Shown: positions 45,390 to 55,703 of the stretch, one piece after another
Numbering within the stretch: position 1 is the first letter of the stretch
Layout: each line of letters begins with the position of its first letter
Assembly: GCF_003428875.1 (NCBI RefSeq)
Contig: NZ_QQRS01000001.1
Location: forward strand, 310,001 to 374,000
Length of the DNA: 64,000 nucleotides
Direction of reading: 5' to 3'
Source of the DNA: Planomicrobium okeanokoites
Lineage (GTDB): Bacteria; Bacillota; Bacilli; Bacillales_A; Planococcaceae
Notes under the pieces: generated by a model
The model's input: only the letters and a program-made list of their open reading frames with translations
The model's database searches: none
Told to the model about the DNA's origin: nothing
Position numbers and translations under genes: made by a program

Positions 45390-46817
45390 ATGGCACAGAA
45401 TTATGATGTAGTCATCCTTGGCGGCGGAACCGGCGGTTATGTTGCCGCTATCCGTTCAGCACAATTAGGCTTGAAAACGGCAATCGTTGAAAAAGGCGAA
45501 CTTGGCGGAACTTGCCTTCACAGAGGATGCATTCCGAGCAAAGCATTGCTCCGAAGCGCAGAAGTATACTCGACTGCAAAAAACCACGCGGCTGATTTTG
45601 GAGTCAATACAGGTGAAGTCAGCCTTGATTTTTCCAGAGTGCAGCAGCGTAAACAAGGAATCGTCGACCAATTGCACACTGGTGTTCAAGGATTGATGAA
45701 AAAAGGGAAGATCGATGTTTATGAAGGCATCGGACGTATTCTGGGACCTTCCATCTTTTCTCCGAATCCAGGTACGATTTCTGTTGAAATGAATAATGGC
45801 GAAGAAAACGAAATGCTGATTCCGAATAACGTCATCATCGCAACCGGTTCACGGCCGCGAAGCCTGCCTGGCCTTGAAATTGACGGTGACTTCGTGATGA
45901 GTTCAGACGAAGCGCTTGCCATGACGGAATTGCCTAAGTCAATACTGATTGTCGGCGGCGGTGTCATCGGCATCGAATGGGCCTCAATGCTCAACGACTT
46001 CGGTGTTGAAGTGACGGTCATCGAATACGCTGACCGCATTATTCCAACTGAAGATAAAGATATCTCAAAAGAGATGCTTAAATTATTGAAGAAAAAAGGG
46101 ATCACTTTTGCAACAAGTGCTAAAGTGATGGCTGATACTCTTGAAAAAAGCGATAACGGCGTTACGATCCAAGCAGAAATCAATGGCGAAAACCAAAGCT
46201 TCTCTGCTGAAAAAATGCTTGTGTCCGTTGGGCGCCAGGCAAATGTTGAAAATATCGGGATCGAAAATACGGACATCATTGTGGACAAAGGGTTTATTCA
46301 AGTGAAAAACACTTTCCAGACTAAAGAGTCCCATATCTATGCAATCGGCGACGTAATCGGCGGCCTTCAATTGGCACATGTTGCATCTCATGAAGGCATC
46401 ACCGCCATAGAACATATTAAAGGCAATAACCCGCATGCCATCGATTATGACAAAGTTTCCCGGTGCATCTATTCTAATCCGGAAGCTGCAAGCGTAGGCA
46501 TTACTGAAGAGCAGGCAAAAGAAAAAGGCCATGACGTTAAAGTTGGCAAATTTTCTTTCAAAGCGATCGGAAAAGCGCTCGTCTATGGTGAAAGTGACGG
46601 TTTTGTCAAAATCATCGCTGATAAAGAAACAAATGACGTCCTTGGCGTCCATATGATCGGACCGCATGTGACGGATATGATTTCCGAAGCAGGTCTGGCA
46701 ATGGTCCTCGATGCAACTCCATGGGAAATTGCAGATACGATCCACCCTCACCCGACCTTGTCCGAAGTCATGGGTGAAGCTGCTCTTGCCGTTGACGGCA
46801 AAGCAATCCACAGTTAA
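45390..46817 (+). CDS. lpdV: Dihydrolipoyl dehydrogenase of the Bkd complex (E3)
   Basis: FAD enzyme that reoxidises dihydrolipoamide of the E2 subunit with NAD. FAD motif VVILGGGTGGYVAAIRS at 6-22, redox disulfide GGTCLHRGCIPSK (40-52), NAD motif ILIVGGGVIGIEWASM near 185, and the C-terminal catalytic HPHPTLSE. 475 residues. SD GAAGGAGG. Dedicated by position to branched-chain keto acids; a second E3 for pyruvate dehydrogenase is probably elsewhere. Confidence 0.96.
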   Translation: MAQNYDVVILGGGTGGYVAAIRSAQLGLKTAIVEKGELGGTCLHRGCIPSKALLRSAEVYSTAKNHAADFGVNTGEVSLDFSRVQQRKQGIVDQLHTGVQGLMKKGKIDVYEGIGRILGPSIFSPNPGTISVEMNNGEENEMLIPNNVIIATGSRPRSLPGLEIDGDFVMSSDEALAMTELPKSILIVGGGVIGIEWASMLNDFGVEVTVIEYADRIIPTEDKDISKEMLKLLKKKGITFATSAKVMADTLEKSDNGVTIQAEINGENQSFSAEKMLVSVGRQANVENIGIENTDIIVDKGFIQVKNTFQTKESHIYAIGDVIGGLQLAHVASHEGITAIEHIKGNNPHAIDYDKVSRCIYSNPEAASVGITEEQAKEKGHDVKVGKFSFKAIGKALVYGESDGFVKIIADKETNDVLGVHMIGPHVTDMISEAGLAMVLDATPWEIADTIHPHPTLSEVMGEAALAVDGKAIHS

Positions 46818-46831
46818 AGGAGGAAATTTGA

Positions 46832-47836
46832 ATGTCAGCTAAACACGAAGAAATTGGTTTGTCGAATGATGATGTACTGAAAATGTATGAAACGATGCTG
46901 ATGGCACGCCGTGTCGATGAGCGTATGTGGCTTTTGAACCGCGCGGGTAAAATCCCGTTCGTAATTTCATGCCAAGGCCAGGAAGCAGCTCAAGTAGGCG
47001 CAGCTTTCGCACTTGATAATGAAAAAGATTATATTGCTCCTTATTACCGCGATATGGGGGTAGTCCTGCATTTCGGCATGACGCCAAAAGATTTGATGCT
47101 TTCCGCATTTGCGAAAGCGGAAGACCCGAACTCAGGCGGCCGCCAAATGCCTGGCCACTTCGGCCAGAAGAAAAACCGTATCCTGACAGGCTCTTCGCCA
47201 GTAACGACTCAGCTTCCTCATGCTGTCGGCGTTGCTTTGGCTGGGAAAATGAAAAAACAGGATTTCATCACTTTCACGACTCTTGGTGAAGGTTCGTCCA
47301 ACCAGGGAGATTTCCATGAAGGCATGAACTTTGCCGGCGTCCATAAATTGCCGGTCATCATTATGGTGGAAAACAATAAATACGCGATACCCGTTCCTTT
47401 CGAACGTCAAATTGCGAGCAAAAACGTTTCGGACCGTGCAATCGGATACGGTATGCCAGGCGTTACAATCGACGGCAACGACCCGATTGAAGTATACAAA
47501 CACGTTAAAGAAGCTGCTGACCGCGCTCGCCGCGGCGAAGGGCCGAGCCTGATCGAAACTGTTTCAGAACGTATGACTGCCCACTCATCAGATGATGATC
47601 ACAGACAATACCGTTCAGCAGATGAACTGGCTGCACAAAAAGAGCAGGATCCAATCCTTACTTTCGGTGCTTACTTGAAAGAAAACGGCATCCTGAATGA
47701 TGAACTTGAAAAAGAAATCAACGACCGCATCATGGCTGTAGTAAACGAAGCAACTGACTATGCTGAAAATGCGCCTTACGCAGCACCTGAAGATGCAATG
47801 AAATATGTCTATGCAGAAAAAGGAGGGAACGAATAA
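46832..47836 (+). CDS. bkdAA: Branched-chain 2-oxoacid dehydrogenase E1 alpha
   Basis: TPP-binding alpha subunit of the keto-acid decarboxylase. The TPP motif is GEGSSNQGDFHEGMNFAGV...VENNKYAIPVP (near residues 150-190), preceded by GGRQMPGHFG. The phosphorylation-loop-like ERMTAHSSDDDHRQYR is typical of E1 alpha. 334 residues, complete. SD AAAGGAGGA. Its TAA overlaps the bkdAB ATG by one base, so the two chains are coupled for equal output. Confidence 0.96.
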   Translation: MSAKHEEIGLSNDDVLKMYETMLMARRVDERMWLLNRAGKIPFVISCQGQEAAQVGAAFALDNEKDYIAPYYRDMGVVLHFGMTPKDLMLSAFAKAEDPNSGGRQMPGHFGQKKNRILTGSSPVTTQLPHAVGVALAGKMKKQDFITFTTLGEGSSNQGDFHEGMNFAGVHKLPVIIMVENNKYAIPVPFERQIASKNVSDRAIGYGMPGVTIDGNDPIEVYKHVKEAADRARRGEGPSLIETVSERMTAHSSDDDHRQYRSADELAAQKEQDPILTFGAYLKENGILNDELEKEINDRIMAVVNEATDYAENAPYAAPEDAMKYVYAEKGGNE

Positions 47837-48819
47837 TGGCAGTAATGAATTATATTGACGCCATAACGCTCGCCATGAAAGAAGAGATGGAACGTGACGA
47901 GAACGTATTCGTTCTCGGAGAAGATGTCGGTAAAAAAGGCGGCGTCTTCAAAGCGACTGCCGGTCTTTACGATCAATTTGGCGAAGACCGCGTTCTTGAT
48001 ACGCCACTGGCAGAATCAGCTATTGCCGGTGTTGGAATCGGTGCAGCTATGTATGGCCTTCGTCCGATTGCAGAAATGCAATTTGCCGATTTCATCATGC
48101 CTGCGGTGAACCAGATCATTTCCGAGGCTTCACGTATCCGTTACCGTTCAAACAATGACTGGTCATGCCCGATCGTTTTCCGTGCTCCATTTGGCGGGGG
48201 CGTCCACGGTGCGCTTTACCATTCCCAATCAGTGGAAGCGGTATTCGCCAACCAGCCCGGTTTAAAAATTGTCATCCCGTCAACACCATACGACGCAAAA
48301 GGTCTTTTGAAAGCGGCTATCCGCGACGAAGATCCGGTCATGTTCTTTGAGCATAAACGTGCTTACCGCCTTATCAAAGGCGAAGTGCCGGAAGACGATT
48401 ATACGATTGAAATCGGAAAAGCCGATGTTAAACGTGAAGGTGAAGACATTACCGTCATCACTTATGGTCTGGCTGTCCATTTCGCATTGCAGGCTGCTGA
48501 ACGTCTTGCTGAAGATGGCTATTCTGCGCACATCCTTGACCTCCGCACCATCTATCCATTGGATAAAGAAGCAATCATTGAAGCTGCTAAGAAAACAGGG
48601 AAAGTGCTTCTTGTAACTGAAGACAATAAAGAAGGAAGCATCATCGGTGAAGTGGCGGCGATCATTGCCGAAAACTGCCTGTTCGACCTGGATGCGCCGA
48701 TTATGCGCCTTGCGGGACCTGATGTTCCGGCAATGCCATATGCCCCGACCATGGAGAAATTCTTTATGATCAACCCGGATAAAGTTGAAAAAGCGATGCG
48801 TGAGCTTGCTGAATACTAG
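47836..48819 (+). CDS. bkdAB: Branched-chain 2-oxoacid dehydrogenase E1 beta
   Basis: Beta subunit completing the E1 active site. GEDVGKKGGVFKATAGLYDQFGEDRVLDTPLAE near the N-terminus, and RAPFGGGVHGALYHSQSVEA with the catalytic His near residue 128, match the family. 327 residues. SD AAAGGAGGG in the end of bkdAA. Unlike in B. subtilis, the next gene bkdB does not follow at once but after 342 bases carrying two repeats. Confidence 0.96.
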   Translation: MAVMNYIDAITLAMKEEMERDENVFVLGEDVGKKGGVFKATAGLYDQFGEDRVLDTPLAESAIAGVGIGAAMYGLRPIAEMQFADFIMPAVNQIISEASRIRYRSNNDWSCPIVFRAPFGGGVHGALYHSQSVEAVFANQPGLKIVIPSTPYDAKGLLKAAIRDEDPVMFFEHKRAYRLIKGEVPEDDYTIEIGKADVKREGEDITVITYGLAVHFALQAAERLAEDGYSAHILDLRTIYPLDKEAIIEAAKKTGKVLLVTEDNKEGSIIGEVAAIIAENCLFDLDAPIMRLAGPDVPAMPYAPTMEKFFMINPDKVEKAMRELAEY

Positions 48820-48870
48820 AAAGAATTTCTAAAACATATTTAGGCAGAAGTAAAGAGCCGGTATAATCAT

Positions 48871-48964
48871 GCCGCTTCGGCGCTTAGGACAAAGCTCCCG
48901 CAATAAGCCGAGAAGACCACTCGTCTTATTGCTCCGCTCAGTCCATATGCGCGCCGGCGCTGAG
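48871..48964 (+). repeat. Dispersed repeat family B, copy 2
   Basis: Matches 9848-9938 through the core CCCGCAATAAGCCGAGAAGA and CACTCGTCTTATTGCTCCG; the remainder is a GC-rich end GCGCGCCGGCGC. Sits inside the bkd operon between bkdAB and bkdB, immediately upstream of family A copy 3. Non-coding. The preceding 50 bases show only a stray TATAAT at 48862. Confidence 0.82.
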
Positions 48965-48979
48965 TAAAATTTCTAAAGA

Positions 48980-49109
48980 TATGGAGCAAAACAACGAAGA
49001 CTCCCAGGCGACCAAGCGAAGTGCTGAGATCCACTCGGGCGAAGTGTAACGAGCACGAGTTAGCTCAGCGCAAGCAGCCAGGAAAGCGGAGCTGTTTTGC
49101 GGAATATCG
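48980..49109 (+). repeat. Dispersed repeat family A, copy 3
   Basis: From ATATGGAGCAAAACAACGAA to GCTGTTTTGCGGAATATCG, including the CTGAGATCCACTCGGGCGAA module but not the extra hairpin of copies 2 and 4. It separates bkdB from its operon and lies about 50 bases upstream of the bkdB start codon. An open frame runs through it into bkdB, but that is not taken as coding. Confidence 0.9.
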
Positions 49110-49161
49110 ACTGAATAGAATCATTAATTCAACATATTTAGAAGAAAAAGGAGGAATCCCT

Positions 49162-50508
49162 TTGGCTATTGAAAATATTAAGATGCCTCAACTTGGCGAA
49201 AGTGTCACTGAAGGAACGATTGAAAAATGGCTCGTTGCTCCCGGCGACCACGTCAACAAGTATGATGCACTTGCTGAAGTGAATACAGATAAAGTTACAG
49301 CGGAAGTGCCTTCTTCATTTACTGGTAAGATAATAGAATTGGTCGCTTCTGAAGGTGATACGCTTTCTGTTGGTGAGATTGTCTGCACAATCGAAACTGA
49401 AGGCGGAGATTCTGAACCGGTGGAAGAAGCGAAACCGGCTGCAGACGAAAAAGCCAATGAAATGCCAGCTGCGGGCGCAAAACCGACAGATGGCCTGAAA
49501 GGCGAAAAAGGTTCTTCACAACCGGCCAAGGCCAGTGGTTCAAAAGCTCGTTATTCACCTGCGGTCATGCGTTTGGCTCAGGAGAATGATATCGATTTGA
49601 CTCAGGTTGAAGGTTCCGGCAATGAAGGGCGTATTACGCGTAAAGACATAATGGCTCTTATTGAAAGCGGAAATATTCCAAAAGCTGGTGATGCTCCAGC
49701 TGCTTCTTCACAGCAAACTGAAGAAACAACTCAAGAGCAGCCAGCAGCTTCAACTCCATCTGCACCTGCACAGAAAGCTCCATCAGCACCAATCCAAAGT
49801 GCTCCCGGAGATGTTGAAATTCCGGTTACCGGCGTTCGCCGTGCAATCGCTGCAAACATGCTGAAGAGCAAACACGAAGCTCCGCATGCATGGATGATGA
49901 TTGAAGTCGACGTTACGAACCTGGTTCAATACCGTGACTCAATCAAAGGCGATTTCAAGAAAAAAGAAGGATTCAATATCACTTATTTCGCTTTCTTCGT
50001 AAAAGCGATCTCCCAGGCGTTGAAAGAATTCCCGATGATGAATTCAATGTGGGCTGGCGATAAGATCATCCAGAAAAAAGACATCAATATTTCAATTGCT
50101 GTTGCTTCAGATAACGCTTTATTCGTTCCAGTCATCAAAGACGCGGATGAAAAATCCGTTAAAGGCATCGGCAAGGAAATCAACGAGCTGGCTTTAAAAG
50201 CGCGTTCCGGCAAACTCGGTTCAGCTGAAATGCAGGGCGGCACATTTACAGTCAATAACACAGGGTCGTTCGGTTCTGTCCAGTCGATGGGGATCATCAA
50301 CCATCCACAGGCGGCAATCGTCCAAGTGGAATCGATTGTTAAACGTCCGATGATCATGGATAACGGCATGATCGCAGCCCGCGACATGGTTAACCTGTGT
50401 CTTTCTCTTGACCACCGTGTACTGGACGGACTAGTTTGCGGCCAATTCCTTGGACGTGTCAAAGAAATACTTGAGAACATGTCAAAAGAAAATACTTCAG
50501 TATATTAA
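49162..50508 (+). CDS. bkdB: Branched-chain 2-oxoacid dehydrogenase E2 (dihydrolipoamide acyltransferase)
   Basis: Core of the Bkd complex that passes the acyl group to CoA. Domains: lipoyl domain with the modified Lys in EVNTDKVTAEVPS (near residue 44), Ala/Pro linker, peripheral-subunit-binding domain RYSPAVMRLAQENDIDLTQV...GRITRKDI (about 130-165), second linker, and catalytic domain with SLDHRVLDG near the end. The start is TTG 49162 after SD AAAGGAGGA; the upstream open frame lies in repeat A. 448 residues. Repeat family C begins right after its stop. Confidence 0.96.
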   Translation: MAIENIKMPQLGESVTEGTIEKWLVAPGDHVNKYDALAEVNTDKVTAEVPSSFTGKIIELVASEGDTLSVGEIVCTIETEGGDSEPVEEAKPAADEKANEMPAAGAKPTDGLKGEKGSSQPAKASGSKARYSPAVMRLAQENDIDLTQVEGSGNEGRITRKDIMALIESGNIPKAGDAPAASSQQTEETTQEQPAASTPSAPAQKAPSAPIQSAPGDVEIPVTGVRRAIAANMLKSKHEAPHAWMMIEVDVTNLVQYRDSIKGDFKKKEGFNITYFAFFVKAISQALKEFPMMNSMWAGDKIIQKKDINISIAVASDNALFVPVIKDADEKSVKGIGKEINELALKARSGKLGSAEMQGGTFTVNNTGSFGSVQSMGIINHPQAAIVQVESIVKRPMIMDNGMIAARDMVNLCLSLDHRVLDGLVCGQFLGRVKEILENMSKENTSVY

Positions 50509-50628
50509 GGAAAGCGAAAGCGCCCGTTCAGCCCTGAAAGGCATAAGACGAATCAGTGCAGCGGTCCTGACCGCGCAGCTGAGTTGGCTTATGACCCGAA
50601 GAGTTGGGCTGCTGGAGTCTGGACAATC
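50509..50628 (+). repeat. Dispersed repeat family C, copy 3
   Basis: Starts at the base following the bkdB stop codon. Shares CGCCCGTT, AGCC, CTGAAAGGCATAAGAC, TTGGCTTATGACCCGAAGAG, GGAGTCTGGACAAT with the efp-associated copies; its middle module is a different hairpin, AGCGGTCCTGACCGC. Compensating changes (AGCCCT... AGAGTTGGGCT) keep the stem paired. Confidence 0.85.
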
Positions 50629-50630
50629 AG

Positions 50631-50666
50631 AAAAAAGCTTGAAGTCTCCGGACTTCAAGCTTTTTT
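50631..50666 (+). terminator. Terminator of the bkd operon
   Basis: AAAAAAGCTTGAAGTC/GACTTCAAGCTTTTTT, 4-base loop; strong in both directions. Confidence 0.93.
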
Positions 50667-50728
50667 GGCTTTAATAGACCGGCGTTCTCAGGTAAAATGG
50701 AGAAGAGATAGATAAGGGAGGGAATATT

Positions 50729-52423
50729 TTGACGATCGATTCGATGAAACAAACAAAATTTCCGAAACGTACATACGAAGATTGGCTGCAGGCTGCTGAA
50801 AAAGCGATTGGCGGCAAGCCGGTCGATCCGACACTTAAAACACAGACAATTGAAGGCGTTGAATTAGAACCCTTATATACGAAAGAGATGCTTGAAACTT
50901 TGGGAGACCTTCCCGCTTTCCAACAGGACGCAGTAAGAAATGGTAAGAAAGAGGCAGGATGGCTGATAGCGCAGGAAGTTCTTTCCGAATCACCATCGGA
51001 TTTTCTGGTGAAAACCAAAGAAGATCTTTTGAAGGGCAATGATATGGTGGTTTACACCAGTTCACAGGAATTCAACTGGACTGACCAGGAACTTGCGCAA
51101 TTGGCGGAACTTTTGATCAAACACCCTTTTTATTTTAAATTGACAAGTGAAGATACGGATATATTGCGGGTCTTTGATTTCATCGAGGAAACACAGCACA
51201 GCGGATTAAGAGGGGTGATTTTCTCAGAAGAAGAAACTGCCGCCCCGGGGAATGTCAGAACACGTCTGGTTGATACCATTCCAGTTCACCACGCTGGCGG
51301 AACAATCATCCATGAATTGGGAGTGGCTCTGAGTATACTTGCTGAAACGATTAAAGATGGCAATTATAAGGAAACAGCCGCGAAGACGTGGGTCCGTTTT
51401 GCTGTGGACACTCAGTTCTTCCAGGAAATTACTAAACTTCGCGCATTCCGCGGACTATGGAAAGCATTCAGCGAAGCTTATGGCGAGGAAGCGGTGAGCA
51501 TGCCTGTGTATACGGAAACTTCTGTCCGTTCCTATTCAAAACTTGATCCGTATGTCAATTTGCTGCGTGCAGGAAATGCCAGTTTTGCAGCAGTATTGGG
51601 CGGCACGGATGCCCATACGGTACATCCGCATGATTTTTTGACGGTGTCACAGCCTTCCAGCCGCAGGATTGCGCGCAATGTACAATTGGTCATTAAAGAA
51701 GAAAGCCATGCTTCACGTGTGCTGGATGCTTCAGCGGGTTCGTATTTTATCGAACACCTGACAAATGAGTATATTGATGCTTCTTGGAATTACTTCCTTG
51801 AGATTGAAGAAGCCGGCGGCTATTCTGAAGTAATCAAATCAGGCTGGCTGGCTGACGACATCCAAGGGAAATGGCTTGAGCGCAAAAACCTCGCAGCCGA
51901 ACGCAAAATTTCATTGATTGGTACCAATATCTATGCAAACCCGCAGGAAGCGGTAAAAGATCATTCCATAGATGCAAGCCATTTGGAATATATAACTGCC
52001 AAGCGATTGGCGACACCGTTCGAAAAGCTTCGTGCCAGAAGCCGGGAAGTGGAATTGAAGACGGCCATCATCCATCTGGGTCCATTAAAAGATGTCAAAG
52101 CAAAATCCGATTTCGTGGAAGGTCTATTGGCAGTCGGCGGCATCGAACCGGAAATCAGCCCCGAGCTGGATGATGCCGAGGCACTTAACAATTATCTTAC
52201 TGATCACCATATCGATTATGCAGTGCTTTGTGGGCTTCAGGAAAAACTGGAGATGGTTATTCCTGCTATCAACAGCAATACTGTACTTGATGTGGCCGGA
52301 AAATACCCGGCGGAACTGATGGAAACCTGGAAATCAGCTTCGTTATCTGATGCTGTCTATTCAGGGCAGAATATAGTCGAGAAGCTGGAACAGATTCTGA
52401 ACTTAGGAAAGAAGGCGCTTTAA
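50729..52423 (+). CDS. mutA: Methylmalonyl-CoA mutase small subunit
   Basis: Non-catalytic partner of the B12-dependent mutase. It has the mutase barrel fold ([24 protein letters not shown] at the start, [35 protein letters not shown] near residue 270) but its C-terminal domain lacks the DxHxxG cobalamin motif, as in heterodimeric mutases. 564 residues. The start is TTG 50729 with SD AAGGGAGGG. mutB starts two bases after its stop; the pair is independent of the bkd transcript. Confidence 0.93.
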   Translation: MTIDSMKQTKFPKRTYEDWLQAAEKAIGGKPVDPTLKTQTIEGVELEPLYTKEMLETLGDLPAFQQDAVRNGKKEAGWLIAQEVLSESPSDFLVKTKEDLLKGNDMVVYTSSQEFNWTDQELAQLAELLIKHPFYFKLTSEDTDILRVFDFIEETQHSGLRGVIFSEEETAAPGNVRTRLVDTIPVHHAGGTIIHELGVALSILAETIKDGNYKETAAKTWVRFAVDTQFFQEITKLRAFRGLWKAFSEAYGEEAVSMPVYTETSVRSYSKLDPYVNLLRAGNASFAAVLGGTDAHTVHPHDFLTVSQPSSRRIARNVQLVIKEESHASRVLDASAGSYFIEHLTNEYIDASWNYFLEIEEAGGYSEVIKSGWLADDIQGKWLERKNLAAERKISLIGTNIYANPQEAVKDHSIDASHLEYITAKRLATPFEKLRARSREVELKTAIIHLGPLKDVKAKSDFVEGLLAVGGIEPEISPELDDAEALNNYLTDHHIDYAVLCGLQEKLEMVIPAINSNTVLDVAGKYPAELMETWKSASLSDAVYSGQNIVEKLEQILNLGKKAL

Positions 52424-52424
52424 T

Positions 52425-54572
52425 ATGACCAAACCCGATTTTTCCAAAGTCAATATGAAAAAATTCACCTCCAATAGCCATGGATCCGTTGGAGGTGAAG
52501 ATTTCCTGACAAATGAAGGAATAACCATCAAACCGGCATATTCTCCAGACGATGCTGCCGGAGTCGAAGATACATTGCCCGGATATGCTCCTTACATACG
52601 TGGACCGTATCCGACAATGTATGCTTCTAGACCATGGACTGTCCGCCAATATGCTGGATTTTCAACAGCCGAGGAAAGCAATGCCTTTTACCGCCGCAAT
52701 CTGGCGATGGGACAAAAAGGATTGTCCGTCGCATTTGACCTTGCTACTCACCGCGGTTACGATTCAGACCATCCCCGCGTAGTAGGAGACGTCGGAAAAG
52801 CAGGCGTGGCAATCGACAGTGTTGAAGATATGAAAATTCTGTTTGACGGCATACCGCTCGATAAAATGTCGGTTTCCATGACAATGAACGGAGCAGTTCT
52901 GCCGATTATGGCATTTTTCATCGTAGCGGCGGAAGAACAGGGAGTCACACCAGACCAATTGGCTGGCACGATTCAGAATGACATTTTGAAAGAGTATATG
53001 GTGCGCAATACGTATATTTATCCACCTGCAATGTCGATGAAGATCATTGCCGATATTTTTGAATACACGTCGAAGAAAATGCCGAAATTCAATTCCATCT
53101 CTATTTCCGGCTACCACATTCAGGAAGCGGGGGCGACGGCGGATATTGAACTGGCCTATACGCTTGCTGACGGGTTGGAATATGTACGGACAGGTTTGAA
53201 AGCTGGTATCGGCATCGATTCATTCGCTCCCCGCTTATCGTTCTTCTGGGGAATCGGCATGAATTATTTCATGGAAGTGGCAAAAATGCGAGCTGCCCGC
53301 GAAATCTGGGCCAAAATGATGAAGTCGTTTGATCCACAGAATCCGAAATCCTTGGCGCTGCGCACGCATTCCCAAACTTCAGGGTGGAGTCTGACCGAAC
53401 AGGATCCTTTCAATAATGTAACGCGTACTTTGCTTGAAGCGAATGCTGCCGCAATGGGGCATACACAATCACTCCACACCAATGCACTTGATGAAGCGAT
53501 AGCGCTGCCGACAGATTTCTCTGCCCGCATTGCCCGCAATACGCAGCTGTTCCTGCAGGAAGAAACAGGAATGACCGATGTCATCGATCCATGGGGCGGT
53601 TCTTTCTATGTAGAGAGCCTGACTAAGCAATTGACCGATAAGGCATGGGAATTGATAGAAGAAGTCGAAGAACTCGGCGGTATGGCAAAAGCGATTGAAA
53701 CAGGTCTGCCGAAAATGCGGATTGAAGAAGCTGCGGCGAAAAAGCAGGCGCAGATCGATTCCGGTGAAGAGTCGATCATCGGCGTCAACCGCTATCGTCT
53801 GGATCAGGAAGACCCAATTGATATCTTGAATATCGATAATACGATGGTGCGCAAAAAGCAGATTGAACGCATTGAATTGGCGAAAGCGAAAAGAAACAGC
53901 GATCGAGTGAAACAGGCACTCGACGAACTCACAGCCGCAGCTAAAGAAGGAAGAGAAAATATTCTCGATTGTGCTGTAAGAGCTGCCCGTGAACGGGCGA
54001 CACTCGGTGAAATTTCGGATGCCATCGAACTCGCATCCGGCAGACATAAGGCGGTGATCCGTTCTGTGAGCGGTGTATACAGTTCAAACTTCTCGAACCA
54101 GCAGGAAATTGAAACCGTCAAGGAAATGACGGAAGACTTTATTGAAAATGAAGGCCGGAGACCTCGTATCCTGGTCGCTAAAATGGGACAGGACGGCCAT
54201 GATCGTGGTGCCAAGATTATTGCCACCGCTTTCGCTGACCTGGGCTTTGATGTGGATATCGGACCGCTGTTCCAGACTCCTTCGGAAACTGCCCAGCAGG
54301 CGGCTGAAAATGATGTCCATGTGATCGGTGTAAGTTCTCTCGCAGCAGGACACCGTACATTGGTGCCGGATCTTGCAGCAGAACTGCAAAAATTGGGACG
54401 TGAAGATATTCTGATTGTAGTCGGGGGCGTAATTCCTGCTCAGGATTATGAATTCTTACGGAATAACGGCGCGAGTGCCATCTTTGGACCAGGCACCGTA
54501 ATTCCTGTCGCTGCCCAAAAAGTGATCGAAGAAATTTACGTGCGCCTCGGATATGAGGAAGTGGCGGACTGA
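52425..54572 (+). CDS. mutB: Methylmalonyl-CoA mutase large subunit
   Basis: Catalytic subunit converting (R)-methylmalonyl-CoA to succinyl-CoA with adenosylcobalamin. The barrel has [20 protein letters not shown] with the substrate Tyr and [28 protein letters not shown]. The cobalamin domain has [36 protein letters not shown], the DxHxxG motif with the cobalt-ligating His, and later GGVIPAQDY. 715 residues, complete. The stop codon overlaps the meaB ATG. Confidence 0.97.
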   Translation: MTKPDFSKVNMKKFTSNSHGSVGGEDFLTNEGITIKPAYSPDDAAGVEDTLPGYAPYIRGPYPTMYASRPWTVRQYAGFSTAEESNAFYRRNLAMGQKGLSVAFDLATHRGYDSDHPRVVGDVGKAGVAIDSVEDMKILFDGIPLDKMSVSMTMNGAVLPIMAFFIVAAEEQGVTPDQLAGTIQNDILKEYMVRNTYIYPPAMSMKIIADIFEYTSKKMPKFNSISISGYHIQEAGATADIELAYTLADGLEYVRTGLKAGIGIDSFAPRLSFFWGIGMNYFMEVAKMRAAREIWAKMMKSFDPQNPKSLALRTHSQTSGWSLTEQDPFNNVTRTLLEANAAAMGHTQSLHTNALDEAIALPTDFSARIARNTQLFLQEETGMTDVIDPWGGSFYVESLTKQLTDKAWELIEEVEELGGMAKAIETGLPKMRIEEAAAKKQAQIDSGEESIIGVNRYRLDQEDPIDILNIDNTMVRKKQIERIELAKAKRNSDRVKQALDELTAAAKEGRENILDCAVRAARERATLGEISDAIELASGRHKAVIRSVSGVYSSNFSNQQEIETVKEMTEDFIENEGRRPRILVAKMGQDGHDRGAKIIATAFADLGFDVDIGPLFQTPSETAQQAAENDVHVIGVSSLAAGHRTLVPDLAAELQKLGREDILIVVGGVIPAQDYEFLRNNGASAIFGPGTVIPVAAQKVIEEIYVRLGYEEVAD

Positions 54573-55639
54573 TGGAGCGCGACAACGGCTCTAGACGTGT
54601 CATGGATGGTGTGAATGCTGCGCATGATGGCATGGCGCCGGCGCCGCGGAAAAAGTTTAAAAAACCTGAACAGAAGATGCTGGATATCGAAGAAATCGCT
54701 GAAGGTGTCAAAAGCGGTTCGCGCTTGCATCTCGGTAAAGCCATCACCTTGCTGGAAAGTTCGAATCCATCCCATAAAAAGGATGGGCAGGCACTGCTGA
54801 ACAGACTTCTGCCCTTCACCGGTAAAAGTCTTCGTATCGGTATCACGGGTGTGCCGGGTGCCGGGAAAAGCACGTTCATCGAAACCTTCGGTGAGATGAT
54901 CACCGGTCTTGGCTTACGTGTAGCAGTATTAGCGATAGATCCAAGCTCATCCATTACTGGCGGCAGCATCCTGGGTGACAAAACCAGGATGGAGCAGCTT
55001 GCCAAAAATCCGAAAGCCTTTATTCGTCCATCACCGACAGCCGGAACGCTTGGCGGCGTCCATAAAAAAACACGTGAAACGATGCTGCTTTGTGAAGCTG
55101 CGGGTTATGACATCATTTTAGTGGAAACAGTAGGTGTCGGTCAGAGTGAAACATTGGTGCGTGGGATGGTGGACATATTCATGCTGCTTGTACTGACCGG
55201 CGCGGGAGATGAGCTGCAGGGTATGAAAAAAGGGATACTGGAGCTGGCGGATGCCATCCTGGTCCATAAAGCCGACAGCGGCAATCTCCCTTTGGCTGAA
55301 AAGACGGTGCGCGAATATAAAGGGATGCTTCATTTCCTGCAGCCGGCGACCGAAAACTGGAAAACACGGGCTCTCGCTGTTTCTTCCCTTGAAAATAATG
55401 GAATTCAGGATGTCTGGGATATGGCAAAGGAATTCGAGGCGACTGCCAAAGATAACGGCATCTTCAATAAACGCAGGCAAACCCAGACCAAGGATTGGTT
55501 CCGTTCGATGATTACAGATGAATTATATGGCAGGTTTTTTGAGGACCCGGACAAACGCAGGATGGTCAAGGAATTGGAACAGCAAATACTGGATGAAGAA
55601 CTTACAGTTGCGCAGGCAATTCATCAATTATTCGAGTAA
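54572..55639 (+). CDS. meaB: Methylmalonyl-CoA mutase-associated GTPase MeaB
   Basis: G3E-family GTPase chaperone that gates cobalamin loading and protects the mutase from inactivation. Walker A GVPGAGKSTFIE is near residue 95, the switch region AIDPSSSITGGSILGDKTRM follows, and ILVETVGVGQSE and VHKADSGNLP (a variant of NKxD) complete the G motifs. The first 70 residues form a helical arm, somewhat longer than usual. 355 residues. ATG at 54572 overlaps the mutB stop, so it is in the same transcript. Confidence 0.95.
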   Translation: MERDNGSRRVMDGVNAAHDGMAPAPRKKFKKPEQKMLDIEEIAEGVKSGSRLHLGKAITLLESSNPSHKKDGQALLNRLLPFTGKSLRIGITGVPGAGKSTFIETFGEMITGLGLRVAVLAIDPSSSITGGSILGDKTRMEQLAKNPKAFIRPSPTAGTLGGVHKKTRETMLLCEAAGYDIILVETVGVGQSETLVRGMVDIFMLLVLTGAGDELQGMKKGILELADAILVHKADSGNLPLAEKTVREYKGMLHFLQPATENWKTRALAVSSLENNGIQDVWDMAKEFEATAKDNGIFNKRRQTQTKDWFRSMITDELYGRFFEDPDKRRMVKELEQQILDEELTVAQAIHQLFE

Positions 55640-55703
55640 GCTTTTTTGCAGAACTCGCTGACACCTGCTATGATTATTACAGATAATAGAAGGAGTGATA
55701 GCG

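Noticed and set aside
49021-49161. Open frame running through repeat A into bkdB, giving a longer N-terminus; similar frames occur in copies 2 and 4
   Set aside because: The similar peptides follow from the conserved nucleotides of the repeat. bkdB has a perfect SD and TTG at 49162 and lipoyl domains start there.
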